DNA of 64,000 nt from Liolophura sinensis (Eukaryota; Mollusca; Polyplacophora; Chitonida; Chitonidae), in assembly GCF_032854445.1 (NCBI RefSeq), contig NC_088302.1:49570046-49634045 (forward strand), given 5' to 3'. Numbering within the stretch: position 1 is the first letter of the stretch; every line of letters begins with the position of its first letter. Positions 1-10,381 of the stretch are shown here, piece after piece. The notes below the pieces were generated by a model that made no database searches, had not been told where the DNA came from, and saw nothing but the letters and a program-made list of their open reading frames with translations. Both the position numbers and the translations under genes were made by a program.

Positions 1-579
1 GACATCCCAAAGAACAGTTGGAGAACGTGACTCAACTCATTATTAAAGGTATTCAGGTGTGGAGATTCTTACATTATTACATTATATTACTAAGATTCCA
101 GATACATAAACAGTTCCTTAACGTCATCTATAACAGCCGCATTGAAACTTTTGCTATATTTATAGCAAATAATATATGAAACAGCAATTTGAATAAGAAA
201 AGCACAAAAGAGTAAGACAACAGATTCACGAAAAAAATCTGATTGCAAATCTTTATTCTGTGTATGCCACATCGTGTAGTACTCTCATATGTCGGGTTAA
301 CCGAGTTGACCCCACAAGCCCCACCCGCAAACAATTTGGTCAGTCTAGCTACAGGTGGTGTGTTACAGACCCACCCACTCTATCCGCATTAGGAGAGGTG
401 ACAGGTAAGGGCGGATTATACGTCCTGCGATGACTTCTCAATACATGTCGCCAGGGTTTCCTAACTTGAGAAGGTCAGAGATTGTGTGCTCTACTTCTTG
501 TTATTTCCTAGTCTATAATAATATACTACAATAAATACAGCTGTTGTATTTTGGAATATCAAGTTTTGAATATAACATG

Positions 580-700
580 ACGCACGCAGACATGATTATA
601 AACACTGAAAACAGACAAAACATCCGCGTAGAAGATATGTTGTTCTTCACTTTGTGTCTATTTTCTGTGTTTATTTTAATAATTATGCACTCAGACATTG
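580..700. repeat. Imperfect fold-back (inverted repeat)
   Basis: The left arm around 595-619 (ATAAACACTGAAAACAGACA) is matched by the reverse complement of the right arm around 653-684, with a few mismatches and small gaps. Weaker pairing extends outward to about 580 and 700. This looks like an old palindromic or MITE-like element; the mirror-image short open frames on the two strands come from it. Confidence 0.5.
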
Positions 701-810
701 TTGTTTCAGAAGGAGACACCCTGTTAAAACACCTACCGGATATCAATGATTCGATGACGTCAATATCCGGACATCAGTGGGAGGTGTTTGGACCACTAAT
801 CCCGGACGAC

Positions 811-866
811 TGATAGGATTATCACAGGGTTTTGTGTTACGTCACACCTATGGTATAATCCTATCA
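811..866. repeat. 12-bp perfect inverted repeat with 32-nt spacer
   Basis: TGATAGGATTAT at 811-822 is perfectly complementary to ATAATCCTATCA at 855-866. It may be the ends of a tiny MITE or a transcribed hairpin; no function is evident. Confidence 0.6.
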
Positions 867-1639
867 CCCCATTCTTATTATTTTAATCACCTAAACCCTG
901 TAATATAAAGAGTATTCGATGAGAAAAATATTCAGTAATGACAATTTCTTCTGTTACAAGTTTCGCTGGATGAAATACAAAGACCTTAACACAAGATATG
1001 AAATGTGATGTTTTAAACACTATCATATGGATAAACATGAATTTCAGAAATATATTTTTACTGTGAAAACCAATTATCATGTCTCTGGTCCCTGCAAATA
1101 AATGTAAACAGAAAAAAAAAACATTTGTTCAAACGGACCACATGCCGTGTGGGTAATACATTAAAGATTAAAACCATACGCATGTTCACGTCAAACACTT
1201 GTGTCTGACGTTAGGGGCAGTGTGCCACATGCTGAGTCAAGATGGTCAGCCCAGCTAATTTGTCAACAGACCACTCAAGGTGACGTCATCAGCATACGTG
1301 ACATGTAACAGCGCATTACGTCTTGTCATTACCACACGACAATACGCTTCACATGAGCAAGAGTTCAACGGGCTATTAAGCTGAGAGTGTACTTGAGGGA
1401 ATTCTAAACAAACAAGGGACGTAAGTATACATCACTTAAGTTGCCTGGATTACTCTGTGAAATAAATGTTGTGTGCTATGTAAAGGTTTCGGTATTATTT
1501 ATTCAGTCATATGACGATGAAGGAATCCTAAGGGTGCATGTAATGTGCCTCCTTACTGCAGGACGGATTTTCACCGCTCTTTTATCTAGTGCTGCTTCAC
1601 TGATGCCTTATCGAAGGCAAGTGAGCTGCCTCGCCCGAG

Positions 1640-1755
1640 CCATTATACTGATACGGGTCAACCAGTCGTTGCACTATCCCCTTTATGCTGAACGCCAAGC
1701 GAGGAAGTTACAACTTCCTCTTTTAAGGTCTTAGGTGTGACTCGACCCGAATTTC
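1640..1755 (+). repeat. Dispersed repeat fragment, SINE-like
   Basis: It shares ordered blocks (GGGTCA or GGGCCA, then CCAGTC, then CTGAACGCCAAGC, then GGTCTTAGGTGTGACTCGACC) with 35695-35845. The two copies are diverged but collinear. From memory this resembles a common molluscan short repeat whose tail carries a tRNA B-box-like segment. Confidence 0.45.
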
Positions 1756-2421
1756 ATAGAAGGCTACACGTTCGGAAAAGCTTTTCGTCGCAAAACCTCA
1801 AATATGTAAGTACAGCTGATTTTTATTTGTCCGCCTAACAAGTAATTGCATTCGTTTTTTAGATAGTTCAATGCCCGAATGTTGTTGTTTTTTTTTTTAA
1901 TTTGAGACAGCCGATGGATAGATCTACCGGAAATTAGCCATCTGATGACGTCAACGCCGTTGACCCTTTGACGGTCTTGTAGAATACGAATGACTTCCTC
2001 CGCTACGTGAGGGCAGATGGGCATTCGCATTGTAGGGGAAGGATTGGAGAGGTCACATGAGCTTGAGGGGCCGCTGGATTTGAGGCTGTGCTCCTTGCAC
2101 GGATACGTTTGGGCCTAGGATGGGCACATGTAGGAGCTGCGGTAGTAACCTTACTTTATTTGGCTGGCAGGCTCATCTGCGAAAACAGTAATATACATGT
2201 ATAGTCCAGTGAACAGACTTGCAGAAATTATACAGACAGCCATTCAATACAATAGTCACAGAGTTAATTGTAACATGCAGTTAGCCAGGCCTGACGGATG
2301 GAAATTGTTTTGGTCACTGAGGTCCAAGTAATTACTTGGTAAATAAATTCAGCGATTCGGAAATCTTCATTTTCCAAAATATAATGAATTAGCTGCAGAG
2401 TAAAGTGACGGACAGGTAGAC

Positions 2422-2472
2422 ACTCTATAGCGATATATGTGATAGGGGGTATCACATATATCCCTATAGAGT
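2422..2472. repeat. Hairpin with 23-bp arms and 5-nt loop
   Basis: The arms are 2422-2444 and 2450-2472, complementary at 22 of 23 positions (single C/G mismatch at arm position 10), around a GGGGG loop. No other fold-back in the window has such long, near-perfect arms with so short a loop. It could be a hairpin RNA source, a MITE core or a recombination scar. Confidence 0.75.
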
Positions 2473-3246
2473 TGGAGCTCCATGCCCGAATAAATGTCCG
2501 ACAAGATAAAATAATCTGTGGATACAAATAAAGGGATTCAACAATGAATATGAACAGCAGAGCGCCCGGATCACCAATGCAGACCCCAACAAATTTGCAC
2601 ACTTCAAAGACAGACATACATGCAGCATCACTGCCACGGTGAATGCAAACCTAGCTGTTAAATTGATCCCTGAAAGGGCATTCGTCAATTCGTGTGGGGT
2701 TAAAGAATTCTGCTACATGTAAAAAGCAAATTAACAGACATAATTCACAGCCAAATTATGCTTCAAATTGACGATAACTTGAATTTAACATTTCGACAAG
2801 GGATACAAGCTTTATTTAAAACAATATTAAGAGATTGCTTCATTTACATGATAAAAAATTGTGGCCCTCAATCCGTGAAATAGCAAGTGAAGCTGAAGTT
2901 GTACGCGCGAGAGAAACACTTCAAAAATATATTCAACGATACAGTGACCAACCGATACAGTGACCAACTGCCTTCTGTACGCTACGAATATACTTCTGCA
3001 TGGCAGTGGGATTTAAGTGAACACCATCGCCCGATAACGACGATGAGTCTTGCCAAAAACCGCGGTGTCGCCAAAATCTAATTCTGCTGCTAACATTGTT
3101 GTTAACATGTTTGGCGTTTATGAGAGTGGCATTTACGCCTATGATCTACGACATGTATGAAAAACTCACATTCGAACGGGGGAGTAAATGGCCAATAATA
3201 ACTAATTTTACATTCCCAACGTTCAATAAAAGATTGGAAAATTCAA

Positions 3247-3525
3247 TCATTTCTTGTGCAAGAGCTGCTGACCCGGTTGAACGCACATCGTTGCAAGCGA
3301 TTTGTAAAAAGATATACCATCCGGGACACTGGCCTCGACCAAATTTAAGTGGTCACGCAAAGACCGACGGCCCGGGAAGACCATTCCCCCACTCACACCG
3401 AAGTATTCTACCTGTGTTTCTGTGTAATCAAAACCTAAGTTATAACACTGATCGGCAACATAGTTGATCCCTTGTTCCAAATGACGCACAAAAGAATGAC
3501 CCGGAATAAGTGCGTGGGAAGCCAT
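3247..3525 (-). pseudogene. SGNH-hydrolase-like fragment, probably transposon-derived
   Basis: The minus-strand frame starts near 3525 and reads MASHALIPGHSFVRHL, then a hydrophobic/NLGF block, then GVSGGMVF and LRDHLNLVEASVPD. This order (GHSFVRRL-like block, NLxL, GxGG, final PD) is what I know from SGNH/GDSL-like domains in ORFs next to retroelements and recombinases in invertebrate genomes. After the PD the expected LxxGTND continuation is lost and the frame ends shortly after. I read it as a truncated, decayed fragment; a short gene of its own is possible but less likely. Confidence 0.35.
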
Positions 3526-4055
3526 GTTAATTCACTAAATAAAAGACAAAAAGAAATACAGGATACAGCAATACAGCTAGTGAAGACAGAAAAATTGTAT
3601 ACAAACGGTTGTTTTCATCCAGAAAAGCCACGGTCAACCACGTGCCTATATACGGATTTCAGAGTTAGGATTTTGACGTCTTCACGCTCTAATGTGAGTT
3701 GAGGGAGGTGACGTTCAGAGAAGGCACATGGCTTAAAATTTGCCGTTGCCATAACAATCTCGCGACACAGGCCAGCCATGTCTCAATCACGATTAAAAAA
3801 CACCACCGCGGTCAAGCGTGCAATGAACTCAACCTAATGAACTTTTGGAAAGGGAGATAATTCACTGACATAAAATAGACTTGCCTTATTACATCTGGAT
3901 AGTTTCTCCTCAATCGTCAAACACTCTTTAGCATTGATCAAACATCTCAATGTACTCTTTATTTACCCTTACTTTTGACTCAAAAAATGAACTAAAGAAG
4001 TGAAATATTACTTAAGGCAAATGCTTGTAATTCTTAAAATTTATAAAGAAATATA
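3526..4055. other. Left flank of the gene array
   Basis: AT-rich DNA with no recognisable gene. Similarity to the spacer-plus-promoter sequence of the downstream array units becomes visible around 4056. Confidence 0.5.
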
Positions 4056-4339
4056 AAGAGATTTATACTTTGTGCTTTAGTCAATGAATTTTTTGGTTTT
4101 ATGGGTCTTAAAATCTGATTGAATTTCCACCAGCTCACAAAACCATGCAGCCGACTGTTTTATACTGTTTACACTTTAATCCTAATTGATAAACAATGAC
4201 TCCTTTCCACATCTCCAACATTTCAGGAAAATAGTGGCAATATAATCCATTTCTTCCTAGACTAAAAATCCCATGTACCATTTGAAAAACTTGATTAATT
4301 GACATCACACTCCAAGCAAGTTAGAATAAAGCTTAACGT

Positions 4340-4655
4340 TGACGTCAAGGTCAAGTCCATTGACAATGACGATCACTACAGAGCAAGTCCTTGTCACTAC
4401 TGATCATTGCTAATGCCGACATTCAGAGATAATATAAATTCAAAAACAACCATTAAAACATCACAACACAATCCCACCAGGTAAGCAAACACATTTTGAT
4501 ATGTGTTTAACGTCAATAGTTACAGTAATTTGTGATATTTATTTCATTGCAAGCGTCTCATTTCGCTTTCTTTTTGACAGAAAAATCTTCTACTTCATCT
4601 AAATATTTGCCCTCATTTATACTGTAGAAAACAAGCTAACCAAGCTGTGCCCAAA
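4340..4655 (+). promoter_or_regulatory. Promoter and 5' UTR intron of copy 1
   Basis: A TGACGTCA cAMP-response-element palindrome lies at 4340-4347 and a TATAAATT box at 4433-4440. The donor is CAG|GTAAGC, and the 147-bp intron runs 4481-4627. Its acceptor reads CTGTAG instead of the TTTGCAG or TTCGCAG of the other units. The promoter is diverged from the other seven but keeps both elements. Confidence 0.65.
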
Positions 4656-5984
4656 ATGAAATCGACACACAAGAAATCCGCCTCAGGTAATAAAACAAAT
4701 TTGGAGAAAATAATCCAGGGTTATGTATGGAGACGCTTCATGGAGAATCTGGGATACCCTAAACGAGTTCTCACCAACAAGGCTGACCACTACTTTGACA
4801 TCAAGTGGAGTTGTTTGGAATTTAGCCACAGCACCACGATGCAACAGCTTAATGAAGAAGACAGTCTCTTGGATTCTGTGGATTTCGCTTCACCCCGGAA
4901 ATTCCAAAGGAAGAAGAACAAAGGAAGCAAGAATCGGTTGTCCACAAGTCGTGACTCGTACCGCAGTGTGGATATAGAATCTCCTCTCGTCTTGGGATCA
5001 TCTCTTTACCAAAACAGGACAGACAGTCTTCAGACGTACCGCTTCAACACGGAAAGGGAGACAACCACAAATCTTGTTGTAGACTTGCGAGAGGGTTACA
5101 GCTTAGGCGATGCCACAAACATCGCATTGTCTATACCGGCTAAATTTCTCTGGGACAACAAAGTGACCTCTAGAGAAGTTTCCCTCACAAAACACGACGG
5201 GCCATCACCCAGCCAGCAAACACAACTGGGCCCAACACTGGTCTTAAGTGGACTGATCAGTGGAGAGTAATTGGGCTACCCAAATTAAGCTCATGTCATT
5301 TGGCCAAAGGTTCCAGTTGAGTCCAAAGAGGGTTGTCCATTGGGTCACACATGGGGTTTGGGTGGGCTGACATCTGGTGTGTGTGAGCTTTCAATAAGCC
5401 CAACTTGTTAGTATCCTTCATCACGGTAGAGGCAACAAGGGGCTGGCAAGATCTTCTTGCTCGCCTTCCATTCCTGTCCCTAAAGCAGACAAACCACTCG
5501 GACACGGCATGCTCAAGTTGTATTGTACATGTTTCCGTCAGGATTTTTTTAGGAACCTGTAAAACAGAAATGATAATAGCCTACTTGTTAGTTACTTTTG
5601 TTAACAGGTGTTCCATAAAACATCTATCTCAAAATTAATTACACAACATTATACTCCACAGCTCTGAATCTATGTCAAAATTTGGGACGGATTAAAACAT
5701 TACTACTGACGAAAGAGAATCAATGACATAAGAAATGTTAATTGCCTATCTCCGAAAAGTTCCTTCCCTCTAAAAGTTATGCGAAGCTAACACAAAATAA
5801 TTAAGGGACAGTAAAACATTTGCTCACCTAAAATTAGTGGAGATCATAAGGTCGCTAGTTTAATTGTACTAGAATAACTATTATTTGCCTTAAAAATTCA
5901 TTAAATGCAAGAGTGGCATCAGGGGCGAAGGGACGTAACTCTGCAAAACATTCTGAGTTCAGGTTATTTGGTTACTTCGTGTTT

Positions 5985-6062
5985 TACGCCGTATTCAAGA
6001 ATATTTCACTCATACGACGACCGAAGGCGTCATGGAAACTCCGGGGAAACCCCACGATCATT
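5985..6062 (-). repeat. SINE-like fragment (GTGTTTTACGCCGTA family)
   Basis: It contains GTGTTTTACGCCGTATTCAA, AATATTTCACTCATACGACG and a degenerate GGGGAAACCCCACGATCAT. This matches the 3' body of the element at 38048-38273 on the same strand; head and tail are missing. Confidence 0.7.
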
Positions 6063-6144
6063 TACGGCTATTAACTATTATTAACTATGTGATGAATACT
6101 TAAAAATCTTATGAGTAAGAATAAAAAAAGGAATACTATAAATC

Positions 6145-6235
6145 TTCAACCTTTTCAACCACAAAAACACTTTTTCTGTCAAATTTATGCACACAATGAT
6201 TATGAAAGCTGCGCTAAAAATGATTTGTGTGAATA
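6145..6235 (-). repeat. Fragment of fold-back MITE-like family
   Basis: Its reverse complement (CATAATCATTGTGTGCATAA ... GTTGAAAAGGTTGAAG) matches 60880-60960 and, more weakly, 63590-63655. One arm of the family described at 60746-60962 and 61916-62330 is present. Confidence 0.55.
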
Positions 6236-6867
6236 AAGTTGCGCGCTTCATGAAACTGCAGATTATTCCTCTACAACCCATAATTCTGTGTAAATGTTCC
6301 AAAATATTGGCACGTCTTCAACTATCGCGTGCGCATGCCCATACAAAATATTTTCATCAAAATCTATTTCGGAGTCTACACTTTTTACATCAAATACATC
6401 ATTTCTGGGTACAATTTCAATATCACTTAGGCGGTTGATACTTCTAGCACAAATAGAGAGAAAATTACTTACCGGTAAAAACGGGGTTCCTACCAGAAAA
6501 AGTGGAAATCATGGACATATGGGTTAAAGATCAAATCCATTTTCTGATTCCCACTCAAATCTTGAATAATTTGGTCAAACCAAAGATGGGCAAGACAGGC
6601 TGTGGCCCACTTGCAACCCATGTCCCTCTCCACACGGGATCCAAGCCCAGCTACGCCCAATTAGGCTCACCAAATTCCCACATGGGCCCCAGTTCCCTGT
6701 GTTGGCTGGGCAAGCCAAAGCCTTTTCACAGTGCAGGAACAAACCATCATGGCAGAGTTTGAAATGAAGAGCGAAGTGACCCTATGTCAGTCATATTTGC
6801 CCGTGATCATCCACCGTGAATCAGACAACACTGTGTTTTATCATTAATCTCATTGACGTGTTCCATG

Positions 6868-9116
6868 TAAAGTATACAGCAAGCATTTATACAAGCTTAT
6901 TTTATTGGGTTTACGGCAAATCATCTGATGTGAGGACAATGTTTTGGCTTCTCCAGGTAGTGAGGATCCAACTACAATATTTTAAAAGCTTTTATCACAC
7001 ATGTGCAAATCTACCTCTTTCGTTGCACAGTGAAATGTCAACGGCCTCGCTTCCACGCTAAATCACAAGATCCAAAAGAAATGTCGCATCTGCCACAGCA
7101 ATGAAATTCCGTCACACAACATTTCGGACGTTTCTAAACGCAATGCCGGTCCCATTTTCTTTCGAAAAAACTCTTTCTTGGTCTAGTATGTTCTCCTCAT
7201 CGCACTGCTGAAGAAACATAGCGTGAAAACCGAATCGTTCATGTATTTATTGATTAATTCATAAGTGAGCACTAAGTTATAGTAATACTATCCAAACAAG
7301 AAAGGGCCTTTCTTCTTTAATGACGAAGACAATAAATATTTGCTTTTGCAAGATTACATTTGTGTCCTTCTCAATATTTTCATTGCGCTCATCGCCATCT
7401 ATCTCATTATTTTAAACCATAAAAATTGAGTATGACTTCCATAGCATGTCACATCTTTTATGCTTGTTTCTTTTCCACATTTCCAAACTTCTGTCAAAGC
7501 CAAATCAAGTAAAATTCATACAGACACCATGGGGTTTTCCCGGACAACAACTGATACTGCCTGGACACATTCGTTGACACATACACATGAAAACATATCA
7601 GCAGTCAATAATCGCTACAAATATTATGATAAAAATGCAAAGATCAATAAAACCAACACAATTCTATAAACTTCGGAATCAGAAGTATAAAACTTGGTCG
7701 AAGCACTCATGAATCTCCGAATGCCATATTAGAGATAGTTGCTTAGAAATAACTCGCCAAAAATCCACTCTCTATCAAAAACACCAGTTTTTTATTCAAG
7801 CGAGGCACTCTGTTTTTAATTTACAGTATAAAGATCAACGTTAACTCAAAAACTATTTTACTGAAATCTTCATGTCTGTATTTACGCGCTGTCAGAGTTT
7901 CGTTTTGGTTAACATTTGTCTGCATATGTCAAATATAAACGTCATTATGTAATGAGTTTTGTCATATTTGAGCAAGTTTAAAATCTGTATTTCTGCCATA
8001 GTCTCTCGGCCATCCTGCATAGTACAGTCAACTAACGAAGTCGCTGCGGAGAAAAGGTTGCATGTCAGGGACATTTTATGGTTTCGTTTTTTCTTTTAGA
8101 ATCATACTTTTGTTTGAGTAAAGATAAAAGCGGTCTTGCATTAAATAAGTGTTATCATGAAGTGGAATGGATAACCTATGGTATTACGTAACATTTGGCA
8201 ACTATAGCGACATCATAGATGAATCTTGGTTGAGAGCACATGTGGTATACTAGCTATCTTTAACATTACCATGTTATGTGTAGAGGAAGTAAAAAAGCTA
8301 AAATTTACATTCCTTATATATTTACTAAATCGACTGGTGCATAACTGCGTGCTCAAGAATTTTTCAGGAAGTCACATTTGTCGTGCAGTGATTTTCATAT
8401 ATCTACAGTGTCTACAGCAAAAAAAATACTTCAGTGTGACTGGAGCCGGCTACAATTCTTCGATTTTATGACCTATACATTGCTTTAGTGCATGTTTGCA
8501 GCTGTATAAGCCACATTCTGACTATATAAAGGAAACGACGAGTAAAGCACAACTAAAAAAAGAAGTATCTTTACGAGTGTGTCAGCAGTTGTCACTGACA
8601 GCCATAGTCACTTTCGCTACGCCAGGTTCACAGTTTATTCCACTAGGATCGATTCCCCACCTCACCATATCAGGTCCTTTACCGGATGAATTTGCAGTAT
8701 ATATAGATGTAAACGGTTCAAACATCCTCCGCCTAATGATACGTAAATTCTCAAACTTCGTTTATGCTCGATAGAAAACATTGCACTGGATTCTTGATGC
8801 TCGGTGTTTTCTATTAAAAAGGCGTAGACTATAGGAGAAATACTTTTACAAAAAACCTTCGTATTTCTTAAGAGATTTATTCTTTATATTTTAGAAAAAA
8901 AAAACTATTCTATACTTGCCGAGTTGCCAAATTTGAGATGAGCATTCACCAGTTTACAAAACCAGCCAATTGTTTTCCCCCTTTAGATTTTGATCCTAAC
9001 CATTTAATCATGACTCTATTCCACATCCCCATTGTTCCTGGTCTAATAATCCTATGGCACATTTGCAAATCTTAATTGACATCCCACCCCAAGCTAATTA
9101 GAACAATACTCCTAGC
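6868..9116. other. Spacer after copy 1
   Basis: Array spacer sequence, diverged from later spacers. It retains a block of about 90 bp (around 7393-7480: ATCGCCATCTATCTCATTAT onward) that is missing in spacers 2-6 and present in spacers 7 and 8. An open frame in the 3' part (8496-8774) is one copy of the spacer ORF described at 20436-20735. No recognised gene. Confidence 0.7.
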
Positions 9117-9445
9117 TGACGTCATGGTGAGTCGCCTGCTTTTCACGATGGAAACGATTAGAGTGCAACTCGTTGTCACAGCTGATCATCGCTAACGCTC
9201 TCATTCAAAGATAATATAAATTAAAAAAAAAACAACCTTGAAAACATGACAACACATTCCCAACAGGTAAGCAAACATATGTTGATACGTGTTTAACGTC
9301 AGTAGAGATAATTACACTAACTTGAGTCATTCATTTCGTTGCAAGCGTCTCATTTCGATTTCTTCTTATACATAAATGTATTCTCAATCTAAATATTTGC
9401 CGTTTTTTCTTTTGCAGGAAACAAACTAAATAAGCTGTGCCCAAA
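9117..9445 (+). promoter_or_regulatory. Promoter and 5' UTR intron of copy 2
   Basis: TGACGTCA at 9117-9124, TATAAA at 9215-9220, donor CAG|GTAAGC and a 151-bp intron at 9267-9417 ending in a pyrimidine-rich tract and TTTGCAG. With a TATA box here the transcript should start close to the donor, so exon 1 is probably a very short untranslated leader (inference). Confidence 0.75.
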
Positions 9446-10381
9446 ATGAAATCGACACACAAGAAATCCGCCTCAGGTAATAAAACAAATTTGGAGAAAA
9501 TAATCCAGGGTTATGTATGGAGACGCTTCATGGAGTATCTGGGATACCCTAAACGAGTTCTCACCAACAAAGCTGACCACTACTTTGACATCAAGTGGAG
9601 TTGTTTGGAATTTAGCCACAGCACCACGATGCAACAGCTCATCGAAGAAGACAGTTTCTTGGATTCTGTGGATTTCGCTTCACCCCGGAAATTCCAAAGG
9701 AAGAAGTACAAAGAAAGCAAGAATCGGTTGTCCACAAGTCGTGACTCGTACCGCAGTGTGGATATAGAATCTCCTCTTGTCTTGGGATCATCTCTTTACC
9801 AAAACAGAACAGACAGTCTTCAAACGTACCGCTTTAGCACGGAAAGGGAGACAACCACAAATCTTGTTGTAGACTTGCGAGAGGGTTACAGCTTGGGCGA
9901 TGCCACAAACATCGCATTGTCTATACCGGCTAAATTTCTCTGGGACAACAAAGTGACCTCTAGAGATGTTTCCCTCACAAAACTCGACGGCGAAGTTTTT
10001 GAAGAGACGGTTTTCTGGAAAGTGGAAACTGTGGTCCATGTAAAAGCGGGTCATCAAGCTAAAGCCTTTTTCTCAGTGCAGGAACAAAACATCATGGCAG
10101 AGTTTGAAGTGAAAACCAAAGTGACTCTCTCTCGCTCTTATCTGCCCGTCATCGTCCGTCGTAAATCAGACAACACTGTTCTTTACACCTGTTTTATCAC
10201 TAATCTCAATGATGTCTTCCATGCTCATCAAAATTCCAATTTATCTGTGAAACAGTTTCTTGACAAAAAGCGAGTAAGTTATCAGTTATTACTATTCTCA
10301 CGTGGTATGTGTCAGGTGCGTGGTTGCTCAGACGAACAGGTCATCGTGAGGTCAGGTCGCCTTGCCAGAGAAAAGAGCTAA
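9446..10381 (+). CDS. Copy 2: aerolysin-like (ETX/MTX2-type) protein
   Basis: 311 residues, one coding exon. I start at ATG 9446 (A at -3). A longer in-frame reading from GTG 9437 is not a credible eukaryotic start and is not conserved in copies 3 and 6. No signal peptide or hydrophobic membrane helix is visible. Residues 1-80 are not recognised; 81-100 are strongly basic (RKFQRKK..); about 110-262 show the ETX/MTX2 pattern: QNRTDSLQTYRF, TTTNLVV..REGYSLG, a polar alternating segment (about 153-190), then VHVKAGHQAKA and a return strand. This family forms oligomeric beta-barrel pores in membranes; function here is inferred. Residues 263-311 are a basic tail with two cysteines (289, 294). Differences from other copies: I66, F71, Y88/E90, D174, Q270. 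Poly(A) signal 10474-10479. Confidence 0.8.
   Translation: MKSTHKKSASGNKTNLEKIIQGYVWRRFMEYLGYPKRVLTNKADHYFDIKWSCLEFSHSTTMQQLIEEDSFLDSVDFASPRKFQRKKYKESKNRLSTSRDSYRSVDIESPLVLGSSLYQNRTDSLQTYRFSTERETTTNLVVDLREGYSLGDATNIALSIPAKFLWDNKVTSRDVSLTKLDGEVFEETVFWKVETVVHVKAGHQAKAFFSVQEQNIMAEFEVKTKVTLSRSYLPVIVRRKSDNTVLYTCFITNLNDVFHAHQNSNLSVKQFLDKKRVSYQLLLFSRGMCQVRGCSDEQVIVRSGRLAREKS

Larger units (their letters stand above)
1..3246. other. Intergenic DNA, no gene recognised
   Basis: Short open frames occur on both strands, but none has a recognisable domain, a convincing start or flanking splice signals. The stretch holds an imperfect fold-back near 580-700, a 12-bp inverted repeat at 811-866, a dispersed repeat fragment at 1640-1755 and a 23-bp-arm hairpin at 2422-2472, each listed separately. 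Confidence 0.6.
5208..6710. mobile_element. Non-autonomous inverted-repeat DNA element in copy 1
   Basis: The ends read CCCAGCCA at 5208 and TGGCTGGG ending at 6710. The inner terminal sequence is also related, with gaps, to a shared GGGCCCA block, giving terminal inverted repeats of about 27 bp. Comparison with intact copies shows the gene sequence ..CATCAAGC.. split as CATCA / CAAGC, so CA is duplicated at the junction. About 1.5 kb with no transposase-like frame points to a non-autonomous element; I cannot assign a superfamily. It carries nested fragments of a SINE (5985-6062) and a fold-back element (6145-6235). Confidence 0.75.
4656..6867 (+). pseudogene. Copy 1: broken aerolysin-like gene
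   Basis: The frame matches intact copies from the ATG at 4656 to about codon 181. The DNA then jumps: roughly 58 nt of the gene are missing after 5200, and a 1.5-kb inverted-repeat element (5208-6710) sits inside. Gene sequence resumes at 6711 with CAAGCCAAAGCC and runs to 6867. It has a further deletion of about 11 nt after the SDNTV codons, and from 6868 it continues directly as downstream spacer, so the last 50-odd codons are missing. As it stands the frame ends at 5270 inside the insertion, giving a product that would lack the rear half of the pore-forming-like module. Copy 1 is also the most diverged copy, as expected of an old array edge. Confidence 0.9.

Noticed and set aside
2264-2617. 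117-codon minus-strand frame
   Set aside because: It runs through the 23-bp hairpin at 2422-2472 and encodes no recognisable motif.
9437-9445. Upstream GTG start adding three residues to the aerolysin-like proteins
   Set aside because: The genome is eukaryotic; the ATG nine bases later is conserved in all copies, and copies 3 and 6 lack the GTG-CCC-AAA leader.
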